Shown here one piece after another: positions 6,959-17,300 of a stretch of DNA of 25,174 nt. The notes under the pieces were generated by a model. That model was not told where the DNA came from. It saw only the letters and a list, made by a program, of their open reading frames with translations, and searched no databases. Where the stretch lies: positions 1-25,174 of the forward strand of contig CAYZTB010000043.1 in NCBI GenBank assembly GCA_964481195.1. Direction: 5' to 3'. The number at the start of each line of letters is the position of its first letter. Positions within the stretch are counted from its first letter, which is position 1. The position numbers were made by a program, and so were the translations under genes. Source of the stretch: Palsa-948 sp964481195 (GTDB lineage Bacteria; Bacteroidota; Bacteroidia; Palsa-948).

Positions 6959-7773
6959 TGTGTAACAGGTTGTGCAACGGGTTTGTAATATTTTAATGCT
7001 TTGGGCATAAATTTTTTAATCTCTTCGATTCTTTTTCCATCGCTTGGGTGTGTGCTTAATATTGGAATTGTGCTTCCGCTGGATTCTTTTGCCATTCGCT
7101 GCCAAAAGGCTACTGCCTCTTTGGGGTTATATCCTGCCATAGCCATAAATACAAGTCCTAATTTATCTGCTTCAACTTCATGTTTCCTAGAATAGGCTAA
7201 CACGCCTAAGCCAATGGCAACTCCGTACGATTGATTAAACACATTTTGTGCAGCGGCAGTTTGTGTAGAAAGTGCAATAGATAAAACAGCACCTCCTGTT
7301 TGAAGTGCCATCTGCTGGCTCATTCTTTCGTTTCCATGTCTGGCAATGGCATGTGCTATTTCATGGCCCATCACTACGGCTAATCCTGTTTCATTAAGTG
7401 TTACTGGTAATAATCCTGTATATACAACTACTTTGCCTCCGGGCATACACCAGGCATTAATAGTTTTATCATCTTTTGTTAAATTGAACTGCCACTTATA
7501 TCCTGCAATACGTTTTTTATATTTTTTATTTGCATTCATGTACTTAACAACAGCAGCCTGAATATTAGCGCCTACTTTTCTTATTAGCATAGCTTGTGGA
7601 TCAGTATCTGGTACCATCGAATGTGCAGCTAAAAACTTAGTGTACTCTACTAGGCTCATTTTCATTAGGTCTGATTCGGCAAGGAGATTTACCTGCTTGC
7701 GGCCTGTAATAGGAACTCTTGAGCACGACAAAGCAAATGCAATACAGAAAAAGAACAGAAATTTTTTATACAT
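6955..7773 (-). CDS. M48 family zinc metalloprotease, predicted lipoprotein
   Basis: This 272-aa protein begins with a lipoprotein signal whose lipobox cysteine is at residue 17 (FALSC). It then has PITGRKQVNLL, typical of Bacteroidetes/BepA-like M48 peptidases. The zinc site is HEIAHAIARHG with HExxH at residues 137-141, and the third ligand is probably the glutamate in RKHEVEADKLG. STHPSDGKRIEEI near the end is also a family signature. It probably acts in periplasmic or outer-membrane quality control. It lies 12 bases after clpS and overlaps nfeD by 4 bases. The catalytic set looks complete. Confidence 0.93.
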   Translation of the reverse strand: MYKKFLFFFCIAFALSCSRVPITGRKQVNLLAESDLMKMSLVEYTKFLAAHSMVPDTDPQAMLIRKVGANIQAAVVKYMNANKKYKKRIAGYKWQFNLTKDDKTINAWCMPGGKVVVYTGLLPVTLNETGLAVVMGHEIAHAIARHGNERMSQQMALQTGGAVLSIALSTQTAAAQNVFNQSYGVAIGLGVLAYSRKHEVEADKLGLVFMAMAGYNPKEAVAFWQRMAKESSGSTIPILSTHPSDGKRIEEIKKFMPKALKYYKPVAQPVTQ

Positions 7774-7785
7774 GTAAAAGGAAAG

Positions 7786-8055
7786 TTATTCAATAGTTGC
7801 CGAAAGGCCTTTTTCAAGCAGCGCCTCACATTTAGGTTTTAACTCATCAAATGCGCCACGCTTTACACCGCATTTGCCAGTATTATGAATCAAGTGGGCA
7901 CATTGTACTGCCTGAATGTATTCCTGATCGCACACATCTACTAGTGTCTCAATAACAAATTCAAAGGTGTTTACATCATCGTTAAAAACAATCAGATCAC
8001 ATTGATCAATTAATTGCTCTTTATGCTTTGTGTGTTTTTTTGTTTTTGTCTTCAT
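7786..8055 (-). CDS. clpS: ATP-dependent Clp protease adaptor ClpS
   Basis: This 89-aa protein delivers N-degron substrates to ClpAP/ClpCP. The core VFNDDVNTFEFVIETLVDVC (residues 24-43) holds the conserved ND pair of the substrate-binding pocket. QAVQCAHLIHNTGKCGVKRG carries the conserved histidine and the GKC segment. The ending LLEKGLSATIE is normal. A basic N-terminal tail (KTKTKKHTKHKEQ) precedes the domain. It lies 47 bases after the 1789-aa envelope gene and 12 bases before the M48 protease. Confidence 0.93.
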   Translation of the reverse strand: MKTKTKKHTKHKEQLIDQCDLIVFNDDVNTFEFVIETLVDVCDQEYIQAVQCAHLIHNTGKCGVKRGAFDELKPKCEALLEKGLSATIE

Positions 8056-8102
8056 TTGATAGAAGGTGTTACGATGCCGAAGTTAATGATTTCTTGTAAT
8101 TA

Positions 8103-9122
8103 TCACTTACTCTTTAAAATCTCCAATGCCTCTGTAGCACTTATTTTTTTCCCCTCTCTGAATCCAATAACAAAGGCATCACTTAAGCCGCTTTGCTTTA
8201 ATTGTTCTTTTAGGTTGTTGGCAGTTTCGTATTCCAAAAATTCTCCAATAGTATATACTAATAGGCCGTTATCATCTCTAAAGGTTTTAATCCCTTTGCT
8301 TGAATGAGTAAGTAGTGTGTTAGCGATTTTAATAGGGATACGTTCTCTGAAGGCTCCTACCTGCACTCTAAAAGTAATACCTGCATTAGAGTTAAGTAGT
8401 AGTGATTTCCCAGATGCTTCCGTAGTAGTGGTGTCAGATGGGAAGTACGAATTTTGTTCTTCAACTTTTGAAATGACGGAGCTGCCTTCAGAATCAATAA
8501 TTTCTTTTGCTGCCGATATACTCACTCTTTTTCCGTTATGATATGCTATCACAAATGCATCTGCAACTCCTTTTTGAAGAATTAAGTTTTTAGCCTGAAT
8601 AGCCTTTGCTTCGTTTGAATATTTGCCGGTCGTATAACGAATTAGTCCATTTGCTGTTCTTTCACTATTAAGTGGACTTATATTGTAAAGTTGAGAGGAG
8701 GTAACGGGTTTAGAAAAAACTCCTATTTGTATGGTGTAAAACAGACCATCCACTTTGCTTACATCCGTTGTGTTTGCTAAGCTGGTTCCGGATATTGTTG
8801 AAGAGGTAGTACCGGAACTAACACTAGAACTATTGTTGTTGTTTAATTCAGTAATGGAAATAACCTCTCCGGATTCTTTAGCTTTTGTTAATGCTTCATT
8901 CATCGAAATGCGCTTGCCATTATAAAAAGCTACCACAAAGGCATCTCGGTATCCAATGTTGTTTACCTGAGTTTTAGCTTTATTAGCCGATTCAAACTTT
9001 TGAAATAATCCTGCAGTGTACCTCTTTAGTCCTTGAGGGGTTGACTCTGCTGTAATTGGTTTTATGCCTTTAAATAAATCTTGTGGGATCTCATTTCTGA
9101 AAGCACCAATTTGAACTTTAAA
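8103..9122 (-). repeat. Three SPOR-like domain repeats at the C-terminus of the giant protein
   Basis: Three diverged copies of about 88 residues map to roughly 9122-8859, 8741-8484 and 8372-8103. Each has a QIGxF or QVGAF first strand, a central GLxRYTxG or GLLVYTIG strand, a helix, and a DAFVxxxxxGKRI/GKKI ending. SPOR domains bind glycan strands lacking stem peptides. The copies differ too much for recent duplication. Confidence 0.8.
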
Positions 9123-12100
9123 AATTAACCCCTCGGGCATGGGTGCATTAATTGGAATGGGTTTGTTAGAGGAATAAGACGAGCCATTCATTTCAAGCTT
9201 ATCAAAAATAGCATCGTAATATTTCAATAACTCTGCATTGGAGGATGAGCTAGTGTTAAGTGAACTAGTACTTGTTGTTTCATTTAACTGTTTTGTCGGA
9301 GTATTTGTATTTACTAATTGATTTTCTGTGTTTGTATTAACTGCCGATTGATTGCTTGTAGGTTCGTTTTGTTGCTTTGCTGGATTAGTGGAAGCTGATT
9401 CATTTTTTACAGGAACAGCTGGGTTGTTTTTTACTACTGAGTTTGCGCTTGTGTTAGAAGCATTTGCTGTAATGGGAGTGCTGGTGTTTTCTGCTTTTTG
9501 GGTACTTGTAGCATTAGTAGAGATTGGTTCTGTGTTTTTTGTAGGCTCTATTAGTTCAGTATTCTCCAACTCAGGCTCAACATTTTTTATAGCAGGAGTA
9601 GTCTCAATGGTGTTTTGAGCAATCGTATTTTGAGAGGTAGAAGTAGCTGCAGGTATTTCTTTTTCTTTATTTCCTCCAGTGGCAGTAGTGATTTCTTCGT
9701 AGGCTTCTTTGTCCAGCGATTGAAGAAATAAATCAGATTCGGTTTGCTTGGAATTAGATTCAGCTTCAGAATTTTTAGCTAATGTTTTAAGAGAATCCGC
9801 AGAAGCTGATTTTCGTAACGAACTTATATCAAGCGCATCTGATTTTTCTCTTAGAATTTGTCTTTCGTTAGGGTTGCTAGTGTTGGATATTTTTAAAGAC
9901 ATATCTTGAGATTGCTTAAAGTCTTTGTCTGCTTCTTTTTGTAATTCTTCGGCTTGCTTTTGTTGTCGTGCAGCATTATTTTTCGACCACTCAGATTCCT
10001 TTTTTAATGATACATAATGAGTGTATTCGTCTTTATGAATAATGTTCTTAGAGGCATTTGGATTGTCATTTGTGTTTTGATTGATGCTGTTAGGAGTGGT
10101 AGAAATTGTTTGGGTAATGTTTGGTGTTTGCTCACTAGGCTTAACAGCAGTTGAAGTAGAAGAGGTGTTGTTTGTAGAAACGGCAGGTTCAACTGAATTT
10201 TGATTTGTTTCTGCAATCGTATTGTTGTTATTTGTTTCAGTTGTAGACTTTGTTTCTTCGGGATTAATAGGATGCGCTGAAGATCCTGATTTAGTTTCAT
10301 CCGGTGCAGTGAGGGTTAAAGGCTCTGTCTTTTCTAGATTCGCGGTAGCGACTAATTCAGGATTGTCAATTTTTATTTTCGTTGCTTCGTTGGAGGTTTT
10401 AATTGCGATGGCTTGTTTTTCTTTTGATGCTTCCAGTGCAGCATCTGCTTTAGAAGGTTTTCCTTCCTTTCTAAGATTTTGAGATTCGGTGTATAACGAT
10501 GCTGACCAATCTTGATAAAGCTCTTCTTCTTTTACTTTCTTTTCATAGCTATTAGTTACAGTTTGAATTTCTTTAAGTTTATTTTCATAAGCGCTATTTA
10601 TATTTTTTGTGCCCGATATCTCATTTTCGGTTTCTGCAGGGGATGTGTTTTTTATTTCCGGTTCTGAGGTGCTATTTGTGATGTTGTTTTCAGCAGCAGT
10701 GGTTGCTGTTTCGGTTTCTTTTGTTGGCATGGAAGCATCTGCCAAGGCTGCTTGTAGGTTTAAATTATCCACTTTGCTTCTGCTATCAGCAGCTTTTTGT
10801 CTTTTTTCTTCTACCGAAGATTGTAGCTCGTATATTTTATTTTGAATAGTAGGTTTGGTAGTCTCGTCACTTTCAGTATTTAGTTTTTGATTTAAAGACG
10901 CAATCTGCCTGTCTAGCGAATCGGTCCAGGACTGATAAACAATAGCTAAAGTTTTTTCTTTTTCCAACGGATCGGTAATTTTTTCTGCCGCATACATTTC
11001 GTTCACAAATACATCTACATAAGGTAATGAAGTGCTTTGTGGCTCTTCCTTTTTTACTTGTGTAGCTGAATTAGTTTGGCTGTTGTTTGTAGCAGTGGTG
11101 GAGGTGGTTTCGTCAACTGCTTTGGATTGGATTGTAGCATTTTCGGATTTAACAGCACTATTGCTAGCAGGAGTGTTTTCGATATTTGTTTGAGTAAATA
11201 CAGTATTAGATAATGAAGCGCTTCCCTTCAGGGAGTCAACTTCATTTTGCAAGGCTACAGAGGTGACATTAAATTGGTCTGCTTCTTTCTTTTTAGCATC
11301 TGCTTCAGTCGCCATTTCTTTTGCTTGCTGAACTAAATTTTGCTTTACCCCTTCGTTCTTTGTTTTTTCAGCCTCATTCGTTAATCGTTTGGCTTCCATT
11401 TGTAAATCTTCAACATCTTGAATTAAATCCAAATACTTAGCCATTGCTTTGTTTGCTTCTTCTTGTTTTTCATCGGCTTGTTTAGCGGTTTCTTCTGATA
11501 GTTCAGCAGCTTTTTTTAGCTGCTCGCTTTTTGTGTCAAGTTCCTCTTTTTGTACTAGTAGTTGATTTATTTTCTTTTCGCCTGCATTGGATTTAATAGC
11601 GGTTTCCAACTCTTTAGCAAATTTCATTTCAGCATCCGCTTGTTGTTGTTTGGCTGTAGCTTTTTCATCCAGCTGATTTGAAAGTGAAAAAGAAAGAGTA
11701 GCTTCTTTTTTGAAAAGTTCGGCTTGTTTTTTTAGTGCTGTAGCTTTTTCAAGTTGTGCGAGTTTTTCAGTTTGATTAGTAATTGATTCTGCTGAAGCAA
11801 CTAACTCCTGTGACTCTTTAGTTTTATCCAAAGCAATATCGTTTTTTTGGACGGCTAACTTTTGTGCAGCTTCAGAGTTTCTTCTTAATTCATTAGCATC
11901 TTGCTGTGTTTCTTTAGCATCATCGTAGGCCATTTCAATGATATCTCCGTTTGAGACCGGAGTTGCTTTTTTAGGCTCAGTTACGTTTGCATTTTCGGCA
12001 ACTGGATTTTCGTCAATGGCAACAGCTGTTACTTCTTCTTCAGCAGAGCTTACTTCCAGCGATGCTTTTGATTTTATGTATTGAATTGCTAACTGTAGGT

Positions 12101-13472
12101 CTAGACTATCTACCTGTGCGTCAAAGTCGTTTTTTATAATTGCTTTATCAGCCCCATTTTCATTAACAAGGGCTATCTCTTGTTTCATAGGCTTTATTTC
12201 CTTTTGTGCAGGAATAACTACCAGCTCAGATGTTTTAGTAAATCCGGCAGACTCTATTACAAACATAAATTTTCCTCCATTAGGAAGTTGGAGTGTATAA
12301 GAACCATCTGCTGCATTGGTATTAAAAACACCAATCACTTCATCTTTTAATACTTTTTTAACTGTAATGGTAGCCTTTGCCATCTTATCGCCAACATTTT
12401 TAGTAAGTACTCCTGCTATAATTGCAAGGTCAAGAGGCTTACGCTCTAGCCTAATCTTATATACATTTATTAGTCCTTCAGCACTTTCTCTTTTAGAGGA
12501 GAAGTATGCACTTTTATCTTCTGCATCAGAAATAAAAAGAATGTCATCATCTGGAGTGTTAATTGCAAAATCCATGTTAACTGCTTTGCCCCAGGTTTGA
12601 GTGGTGTAATCTAAGGTGGATTTAAACACATCATATCCTCCCATGCTATTGTGACCCTTGGAGCAGAAGTATAATGTTTTGCCATTTGGATGAAGGAATG
12701 CATAGTCTTCATCGTATTTGGTGTTAACTGTATTTCCTACTCTGGTTGGTTTGCTTAAATCACCGGAAGGAGAGCGCGTTACATAATAAATATCCTTTCC
12801 GTTTTTTCCATCATCGCCATAACTGGAGTAGTAGATTTCGTTTCTGTCAGGAGAAACATACATCAAGCTTTCGCCTTTTTTCTTTTTATCATACGCAGAT
12901 TTTAAGTCGTCTGGTTTAATAATAAGTTTTGCGTTAAACTCAGTAAGATTATAAGATCGAAAAAAATCACTTTGAGGTACTTCCTTTTTTTCAAGTACAT
13001 GCAGCTCTGAAACATTTTTTAGAAGTTTTTTTCCGCTTTCACACATTTCTATTTGCCTGTCTACATCGTATTTTTCTAATTGCCTGGAAGAAGCTACCCC
13101 TTTGTATTTTAAATAATATTTAATAGCATCAGTAAATTGGTAATTTAAATGATAGGCTTTTGCTAAATAAAAAAATACTTCTTTGTCTACATCTTGATTT
13201 TGTCTTTTTACTGCGTATTCTATGTAGGGTATTGCTTTTTCTTTGTCGTTGCCAGCATAAAGCAAGGAGGCACCAAACTTATAGTTGTATTGTGCATCTT
13301 TAGGATACAAACTAAGAATTTGTGAAAAGAGGGGATAGGCTTTTCCAAATTCTTCCTCTTCAAAATATTTGTTTGCTTGTTTCTTGAGATCTTCTTCTGA
13401 TGAAAATACACTTTGGCAATGCGATGAATATATCTGAAGGAATAATCCGATAGAGAAGATAAAACGAAGCAT
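8103..13472 (-). CDS. Giant PorE-like envelope protein: TPR, PD40, regulatory-like domain, coiled coil and three SPOR-like repeats
   Basis: The protein is 1789 aa from the ATG at 13472; a longer TTG reading would place extra residues before an obvious signal peptide. Residues 1-20 are a signal peptide ending SSHCQ. Residues about 25-145 form TPR-like helices. Residues about 200-340 are PD40/WD40-like (DEDYAFLHPNGKTLYFCSKG, MGGYDVFKS, INTPDDD, YFSSKRE). Residues about 348-435 resemble a carboxypeptidase-regulatory domain (TNAADGSYTLQLPNGGKF). Residues about 480-1440 are Glu/Lys/Ala-rich coiled coil alternating with Thr/Asn/Ser-rich linkers. Three SPOR-like repeats follow at about 1451-1538, 1578-1663 and 1701-1789 (FKVQIGAF, YTIQIGVF and FRVQVGAF, each ending DAFV). 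The first half matches PorE of the type IX system, but no OmpA domain is present. It probably binds peptidoglycan in the periplasm. Confidence 0.85.
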   Translation of the reverse strand: MLRFIFSIGLFLQIYSSHCQSVFSSEEDLKKQANKYFEEEEFGKAYPLFSQILSLYPKDAQYNYKFGASLLYAGNDKEKAIPYIEYAVKRQNQDVDKEVFFYLAKAYHLNYQFTDAIKYYLKYKGVASSRQLEKYDVDRQIEMCESGKKLLKNVSELHVLEKKEVPQSDFFRSYNLTEFNAKLIIKPDDLKSAYDKKKKGESLMYVSPDRNEIYYSSYGDDGKNGKDIYYVTRSPSGDLSKPTRVGNTVNTKYDEDYAFLHPNGKTLYFCSKGHNSMGGYDVFKSTLDYTTQTWGKAVNMDFAINTPDDDILFISDAEDKSAYFSSKRESAEGLINVYKIRLERKPLDLAIIAGVLTKNVGDKMAKATITVKKVLKDEVIGVFNTNAADGSYTLQLPNGGKFMFVIESAGFTKTSELVVIPAQKEIKPMKQEIALVNENGADKAIIKNDFDAQVDSLDLQLAIQYIKSKASLEVSSAEEEVTAVAIDENPVAENANVTEPKKATPVSNGDIIEMAYDDAKETQQDANELRRNSEAAQKLAVQKNDIALDKTKESQELVASAESITNQTEKLAQLEKATALKKQAELFKKEATLSFSLSNQLDEKATAKQQQADAEMKFAKELETAIKSNAGEKKINQLLVQKEELDTKSEQLKKAAELSEETAKQADEKQEEANKAMAKYLDLIQDVEDLQMEAKRLTNEAEKTKNEGVKQNLVQQAKEMATEADAKKKEADQFNVTSVALQNEVDSLKGSASLSNTVFTQTNIENTPASNSAVKSENATIQSKAVDETTSTTATNNSQTNSATQVKKEEPQSTSLPYVDVFVNEMYAAEKITDPLEKEKTLAIVYQSWTDSLDRQIASLNQKLNTESDETTKPTIQNKIYELQSSVEEKRQKAADSRSKVDNLNLQAALADASMPTKETETATTAAENNITNSTSEPEIKNTSPAETENEISGTKNINSAYENKLKEIQTVTNSYEKKVKEEELYQDWSASLYTESQNLRKEGKPSKADAALEASKEKQAIAIKTSNEATKIKIDNPELVATANLEKTEPLTLTAPDETKSGSSAHPINPEETKSTTETNNNNTIAETNQNSVEPAVSTNNTSSTSTAVKPSEQTPNITQTISTTPNSINQNTNDNPNASKNIIHKDEYTHYVSLKKESEWSKNNAARQQKQAEELQKEADKDFKQSQDMSLKISNTSNPNERQILREKSDALDISSLRKSASADSLKTLAKNSEAESNSKQTESDLFLQSLDKEAYEEITTATGGNKEKEIPAATSTSQNTIAQNTIETTPAIKNVEPELENTELIEPTKNTEPISTNATSTQKAENTSTPITANASNTSANSVVKNNPAVPVKNESASTNPAKQQNEPTSNQSAVNTNTENQLVNTNTPTKQLNETTSTSSLNTSSSSNAELLKYYDAIFDKLEMNGSSYSSNKPIPINAPMPEGLIFKVQIGAFRNEIPQDLFKGIKPITAESTPQGLKRYTAGLFQKFESANKAKTQVNNIGYRDAFVVAFYNGKRISMNEALTKAKESGEVISITELNNNNSSSVSSGTTSSTISGTSLANTTDVSKVDGLFYTIQIGVFSKPVTSSQLYNISPLNSERTANGLIRYTTGKYSNEAKAIQAKNLILQKGVADAFVIAYHNGKRVSISAAKEIIDSEGSSVISKVEEQNSYFPSDTTTTEASGKSLLLNSNAGITFRVQVGAFRERIPIKIANTLLTHSSKGIKTFRDDNGLLVYTIGEFLEYETANNLKEQLKQSGLSDAFVIGFREGKKISATEALEILKSK

Positions 13473-13599
13473 ATTTAGTCTGCTGCAAAACATAAGTACT
13501 ATAATGATGCTAAAATTAACGTAATTACATAACAACAATTAACCCAAAATATCAGGTTTTTAAGGTTGTTTTGTTGATAAACGTATGAGAAACAGAGGA

Positions 13600-14256
13600 T
13601 TATTGCTCTTCTACAGTATCTGGCTCTGTTTTTTTCTTGAAAAGAGGAATTTTAGTTTCTTCTTTTCTCAATAATCTTTCAATATTTTTTTGATGTGTTA
13701 CTAGAATTATTGCAGGAGTTAGTAGCGAAAATAATACTAAGGTAGGAGAGGAAGAAGGGAAAAGTATTAAGATTGATATTGGAAAACTGAGACCAGCAAA
13801 AATAGAGCTTAATGATACATATTGGGTAACGAGTAAAATAAGAGCAAATACCATAATGCCAACAGCTGCAGAAAGAGGATGTATGGCTAGCGTTACACCT
13901 AGTAAAGTAGCTACTCCTTTTCCACCTTTAAAGTTTGCAAAAACCGGATAAATGTGTCCTATTAATGCAGCAGCGCCTAACGTAAGCTGAAGGCTGTTAA
14001 ATTCTTCTTTGCCTAACATTTCTGCAACAAAAAAACTAACTTTAACAGCAGCCCATCCTTTTAATATATCAATAATAAGAACTGGTAATGCTGCTTTTTT
14101 CCCTAACACTCTTAGTGTGTTAGTAGCTCCGGCATTTCCGCTGCCGTGTTGACGAACATCAATGTTATAAAAAAACTTTCCAATCCAAACAGCTGATGGC
14201 AAAGAGCCAAGTAGGTAGGCTGTTAGAATAATAAATATATGTAATGGAATTTGCAT
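13600..14256 (-). CDS. plsY: Acyl-phosphate:glycerol-3-phosphate acyltransferase PlsY
   Basis: This 218-aa multi-spanning membrane protein catalyses the first acylation step of phospholipid synthesis, using acyl-phosphate. All three PlsY signatures are visible: LGSLPSAVWIGKFF with the following DVRQHGSGNAGATNTLRVLG; GHIYPVFANFKGGKGVAT, the substrate and phosphate loop; and THQKNIERLLRKEE near the C-terminus. The remainder is hydrophobic, with a short acidic tail. It sits between the two giant exported proteins, on the same strand. A TAACTTTG element lies 9 bases before the ATG, suggesting its own promoter. Confidence 0.96.
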   Translation of the reverse strand: MQIPLHIFIILTAYLLGSLPSAVWIGKFFYNIDVRQHGSGNAGATNTLRVLGKKAALPVLIIDILKGWAAVKVSFFVAEMLGKEEFNSLQLTLGAAALIGHIYPVFANFKGGKGVATLLGVTLAIHPLSAAVGIMVFALILLVTQYVSLSSIFAGLSFPISILILFPSSSPTLVLFSLLTPAIILVTHQKNIERLLRKEETKIPLFKKKTEPDTVEEQ

Positions 14257-14265
14257 TTAATGTTG

Positions 14266-14273
14266 CAAAGTTA
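14266..14273 (-). promoter_or_regulatory. Bacteroidetes -7 promoter element upstream of plsY
   Basis: The minus strand reads TAACTTTG, an exact match to TAnnTTTG, ending 9 bases before the plsY ATG. No convincing -33 TTTG is present at the usual distance. If active, the mRNA would be almost leaderless. Confidence 0.5.
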
Positions 14274-14333
14274 AATGTTTTGTGCTAATGTTCTTTGTTT
14301 ACTCTGAATTAAGACTTAGCCTGAATAGAAGTG

Positions 14334-17300
14334 CTACTCTTCTTCTGATTTTAATTTTCTTTTAAATAAATTTTTTTGTTGTTCAGAGCCAATAGAAAAT
14401 TGGTAAGGAGTATCGCCTTTTTCACCCTTGTTGGATCTTTTGTCTGCTTTTAATTCTTGAATAATTTTATTGAAATTTGAATCTGACGAAACTGCGGTAA
14501 GCAGTCCTTTTGTGTATCTGAAGTAATACCAATTGTTTTTATCTAACTCCAGATAGAGGTCGAGGATATCGCCAGAACGTTTTTTCCACATTGCAATTTT
14601 TCCACCCACCATTTTATTTACCTGTGTTTTTCGAACAGAGCTTACACCAATTTCACCTTGAGAGACATAAGCGTTATTTTTCTTATCCCATTGCATGTTT
14701 ACGTTCGTTAAAAACAACGAATGTTCAAGCTCATCGGGGAATTTTTTAAATTTTCCAAATAGATTTAATTCGGCAATTAATTTGTCTGCTTTTTCCTTAC
14801 CTAATAATTCACGAAGACCTTTTTCGTAATTTGAATTCACACCAGCTCCCATTAGTGCTTCTGTTGCGAGCATGAGATCAGACATTTTATCCAATGCAGA
14901 ATTGTCAAACAAAAAGTCAAATGTTATCATGGTTTTAAACGAAGCTGAGTCGGTTTTTAAATCGTGCGTTACATTTCCTACTGCATCTAATTTTATTTGC
15001 CCAACATCTAACCCAAGGCTACCCATTTTCCCTTCTCCATAAACAATGCAATTATCTGCTTTTAAGCTTAGGTAATTGCCAGCCAATGATAATTCGTTTA
15101 ATTTTTCTTTAGAAGCAATTCTATATTCTTTTGATGGCTTGTCGTAAAATAAAAAGCCGGTAGCTTCTAATATTTTCTGATCAGTTTTTCGAATTTGCTT
15201 AGTCATAAAAGCAGAATAGATTCCGCTAGAATCTGGAGCAACCATAACCGATGAAGCAAGATCCTTATCTTTTTCATCAACAAGTGTTTGAGTTATTGGA
15301 ATCAAGATTTTTTCAGGATCTATCTGAGCACTAAATTTAAACCAAGTTTTTCCTTCATTTAAAGCACTACAAGTATTTGTTATTTTAGAAATTCCTGTAA
15401 ACACCAAAAACTGATTATTCGATGCTAAATTCACTTTACCGTTAAACTCATAATTAGGACTAAGCATAAAATGAGATGAATCTTTGATGTCCGCTTCTGC
15501 AATTGTTTGGAATGTTGTATCAACTCTAATGTTTGCTAGATATATAGGTTGCTTGTTCTTCATCTCGTCCGTGTAGTCGTAATAGCCAGAAGAAGAATAG
15601 CTTTTTCTGCCAAATATATTAGTATTTGCTTTGTAGATGGTGTGGTAGGCGGTTATGCTGTTGGCTACTATTTTTGAATTACTTAACGTTTTAATTTCTG
15701 CTGCTTTAAGAATGGTAACCATCCCGCTATCTGGATATATTTTAGCATCTGCTACATTAATCCAAGCTACATCCTGAGCTGTAATGATATATTTTTTGAA
15801 GTCGAATTTTGCCTTGGGAGCATTAAATCGTAATGAATCTTGTTTAGGATTAGTAGAGATAAATTCAGGACCGGAAAGTTCCAATAATCGATCGTCTTTG
15901 GGTTTTTGTGCGTCTCTCGAAGAGAGTTCAATATCTCCTTTGTCCATATACCATTTGAAATTATCCATATAACAAATAAATTGATTAACAGGAAAGTCTA
16001 CAATGGTGCCTTTTCCATTTGCTGCAAAATCACCAGTACGCTTTTCAAAATCAATAATAGCATTTACGTTTTTTGTAGAAAATGCAAACTGAGAGCTTTC
16101 TAAAGCTTTTAGGCTAAAGCTAGCTGTGTCTGAAGTGATTTTTTTATTTTTAAATTTCATCAAATCGGCCGACATAGAGGCACCCGAAAAATCAAGTTTC
16201 CCGTTTCCAGTCATTGCGTTGGAGGTATAATCAACACGCCCTTTCATACTAGCTTGTCCATTGTAAAAGTCCATGGGTTTGTTAACTGTATAAATTTGCA
16301 TAATATCTTTTTTAGGTGACCAATGCACGTAAACTGTATCTGCTTTTACTGGAGGGTATTCTGTCTTTCCTCCTTTCTGTTCCTTGACTTGAAATTGCTG
16401 TGCGGTGCCGTTTACAGAATCTGGAAAGAATATTAAATTGTTGGATGATAATGTAGCGGTAAGGAAATTCACAGTACCATCTCCTCGAAGTCCTTCGTTA
16501 CTTAAGCTTATATTGTTGTTGAATTTTCCTTTATCACCGTAGGATGCAAAGCCGCCTGCTGGAGTAGGGCGTACAAAGCCAAGCGAGTAATCAGGTTGAA
16601 TAGAGAGTGTTTCTCGAAAGTCTGGAAATATCCCAGCTGAAGTTAATTGCCCATCAAGTCTTAGTCCTTGCGTACTAAAGTTGTCTAAGCTATCAAGTGT
16701 ATACGGGTCAATTTTAAAATAAAATTTATCACGCTTATAAACTCCTTTTTGGACGGAGCGCTTGTCATAATAAGTAAAGGACTCTTTTGCAGAAGTGAAA
16801 ATCGGGTATTCGGTAAGTCTTTTTCTTCCTGATTTATTATTCTGTTGGTCAATTTGTATGTCTCCGCTAATTTGTTCAATAACAGATTTTACACGCACAT
16901 CAGGGAAGTTTCCAAATGCATCAGGTGTAAATCTGCGTACGGTAAACATTAATGAGTCTGCATTATTGATATTAATTTTAAATTTTTCATAATTAAAATA
17001 ATAGTCTTTGCCAAAGTAGGTAAATCGACCTGCACTTACTACACCGCCAAAAACAAAATCACGATTTTTCTTTAAAATAATTTGTTGTTTGGAAGGGTAA
17101 ATAGATACGTTCTGTGAGTCGCTGAGAAATACATGCTGCACACCAACAATTTTTAAGTCAAAATTTAAAAGATTCAACACTGCATTGGTATATCCTCCTT
17201 TCACTTCAGAGTGTATGCCAATTACATCGTAATCTGCCTTCCCAACTTTAGCGTTTAGAAAATTAAACAGACGATCCTGTAAAACAATCTCATCGCTTTT

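Noticed and set aside
9352..9618. Plus-strand open frame of 88 aa opposite the giant gene, and similar ones at 10222-10482 and 10609-10845
   Set aside because: They are antisense shadows of Thr/Asn/Ser/Ala-rich low-complexity coding sequence; the products are valine/phenylalanine runs without motifs.
9160..10300. Repetitive DNA in the giant gene considered as a CRISPR or tandem array
   Set aside because: The similarity is low-complexity codon usage (Thr, Asn, Ser, Glu), with no fixed repeat unit or spacers.
13473..13538. TTG-initiated extension of the giant envelope protein by 22 residues
   Set aside because: The extension would bury the signal peptide that starts at the ATG at 13472.
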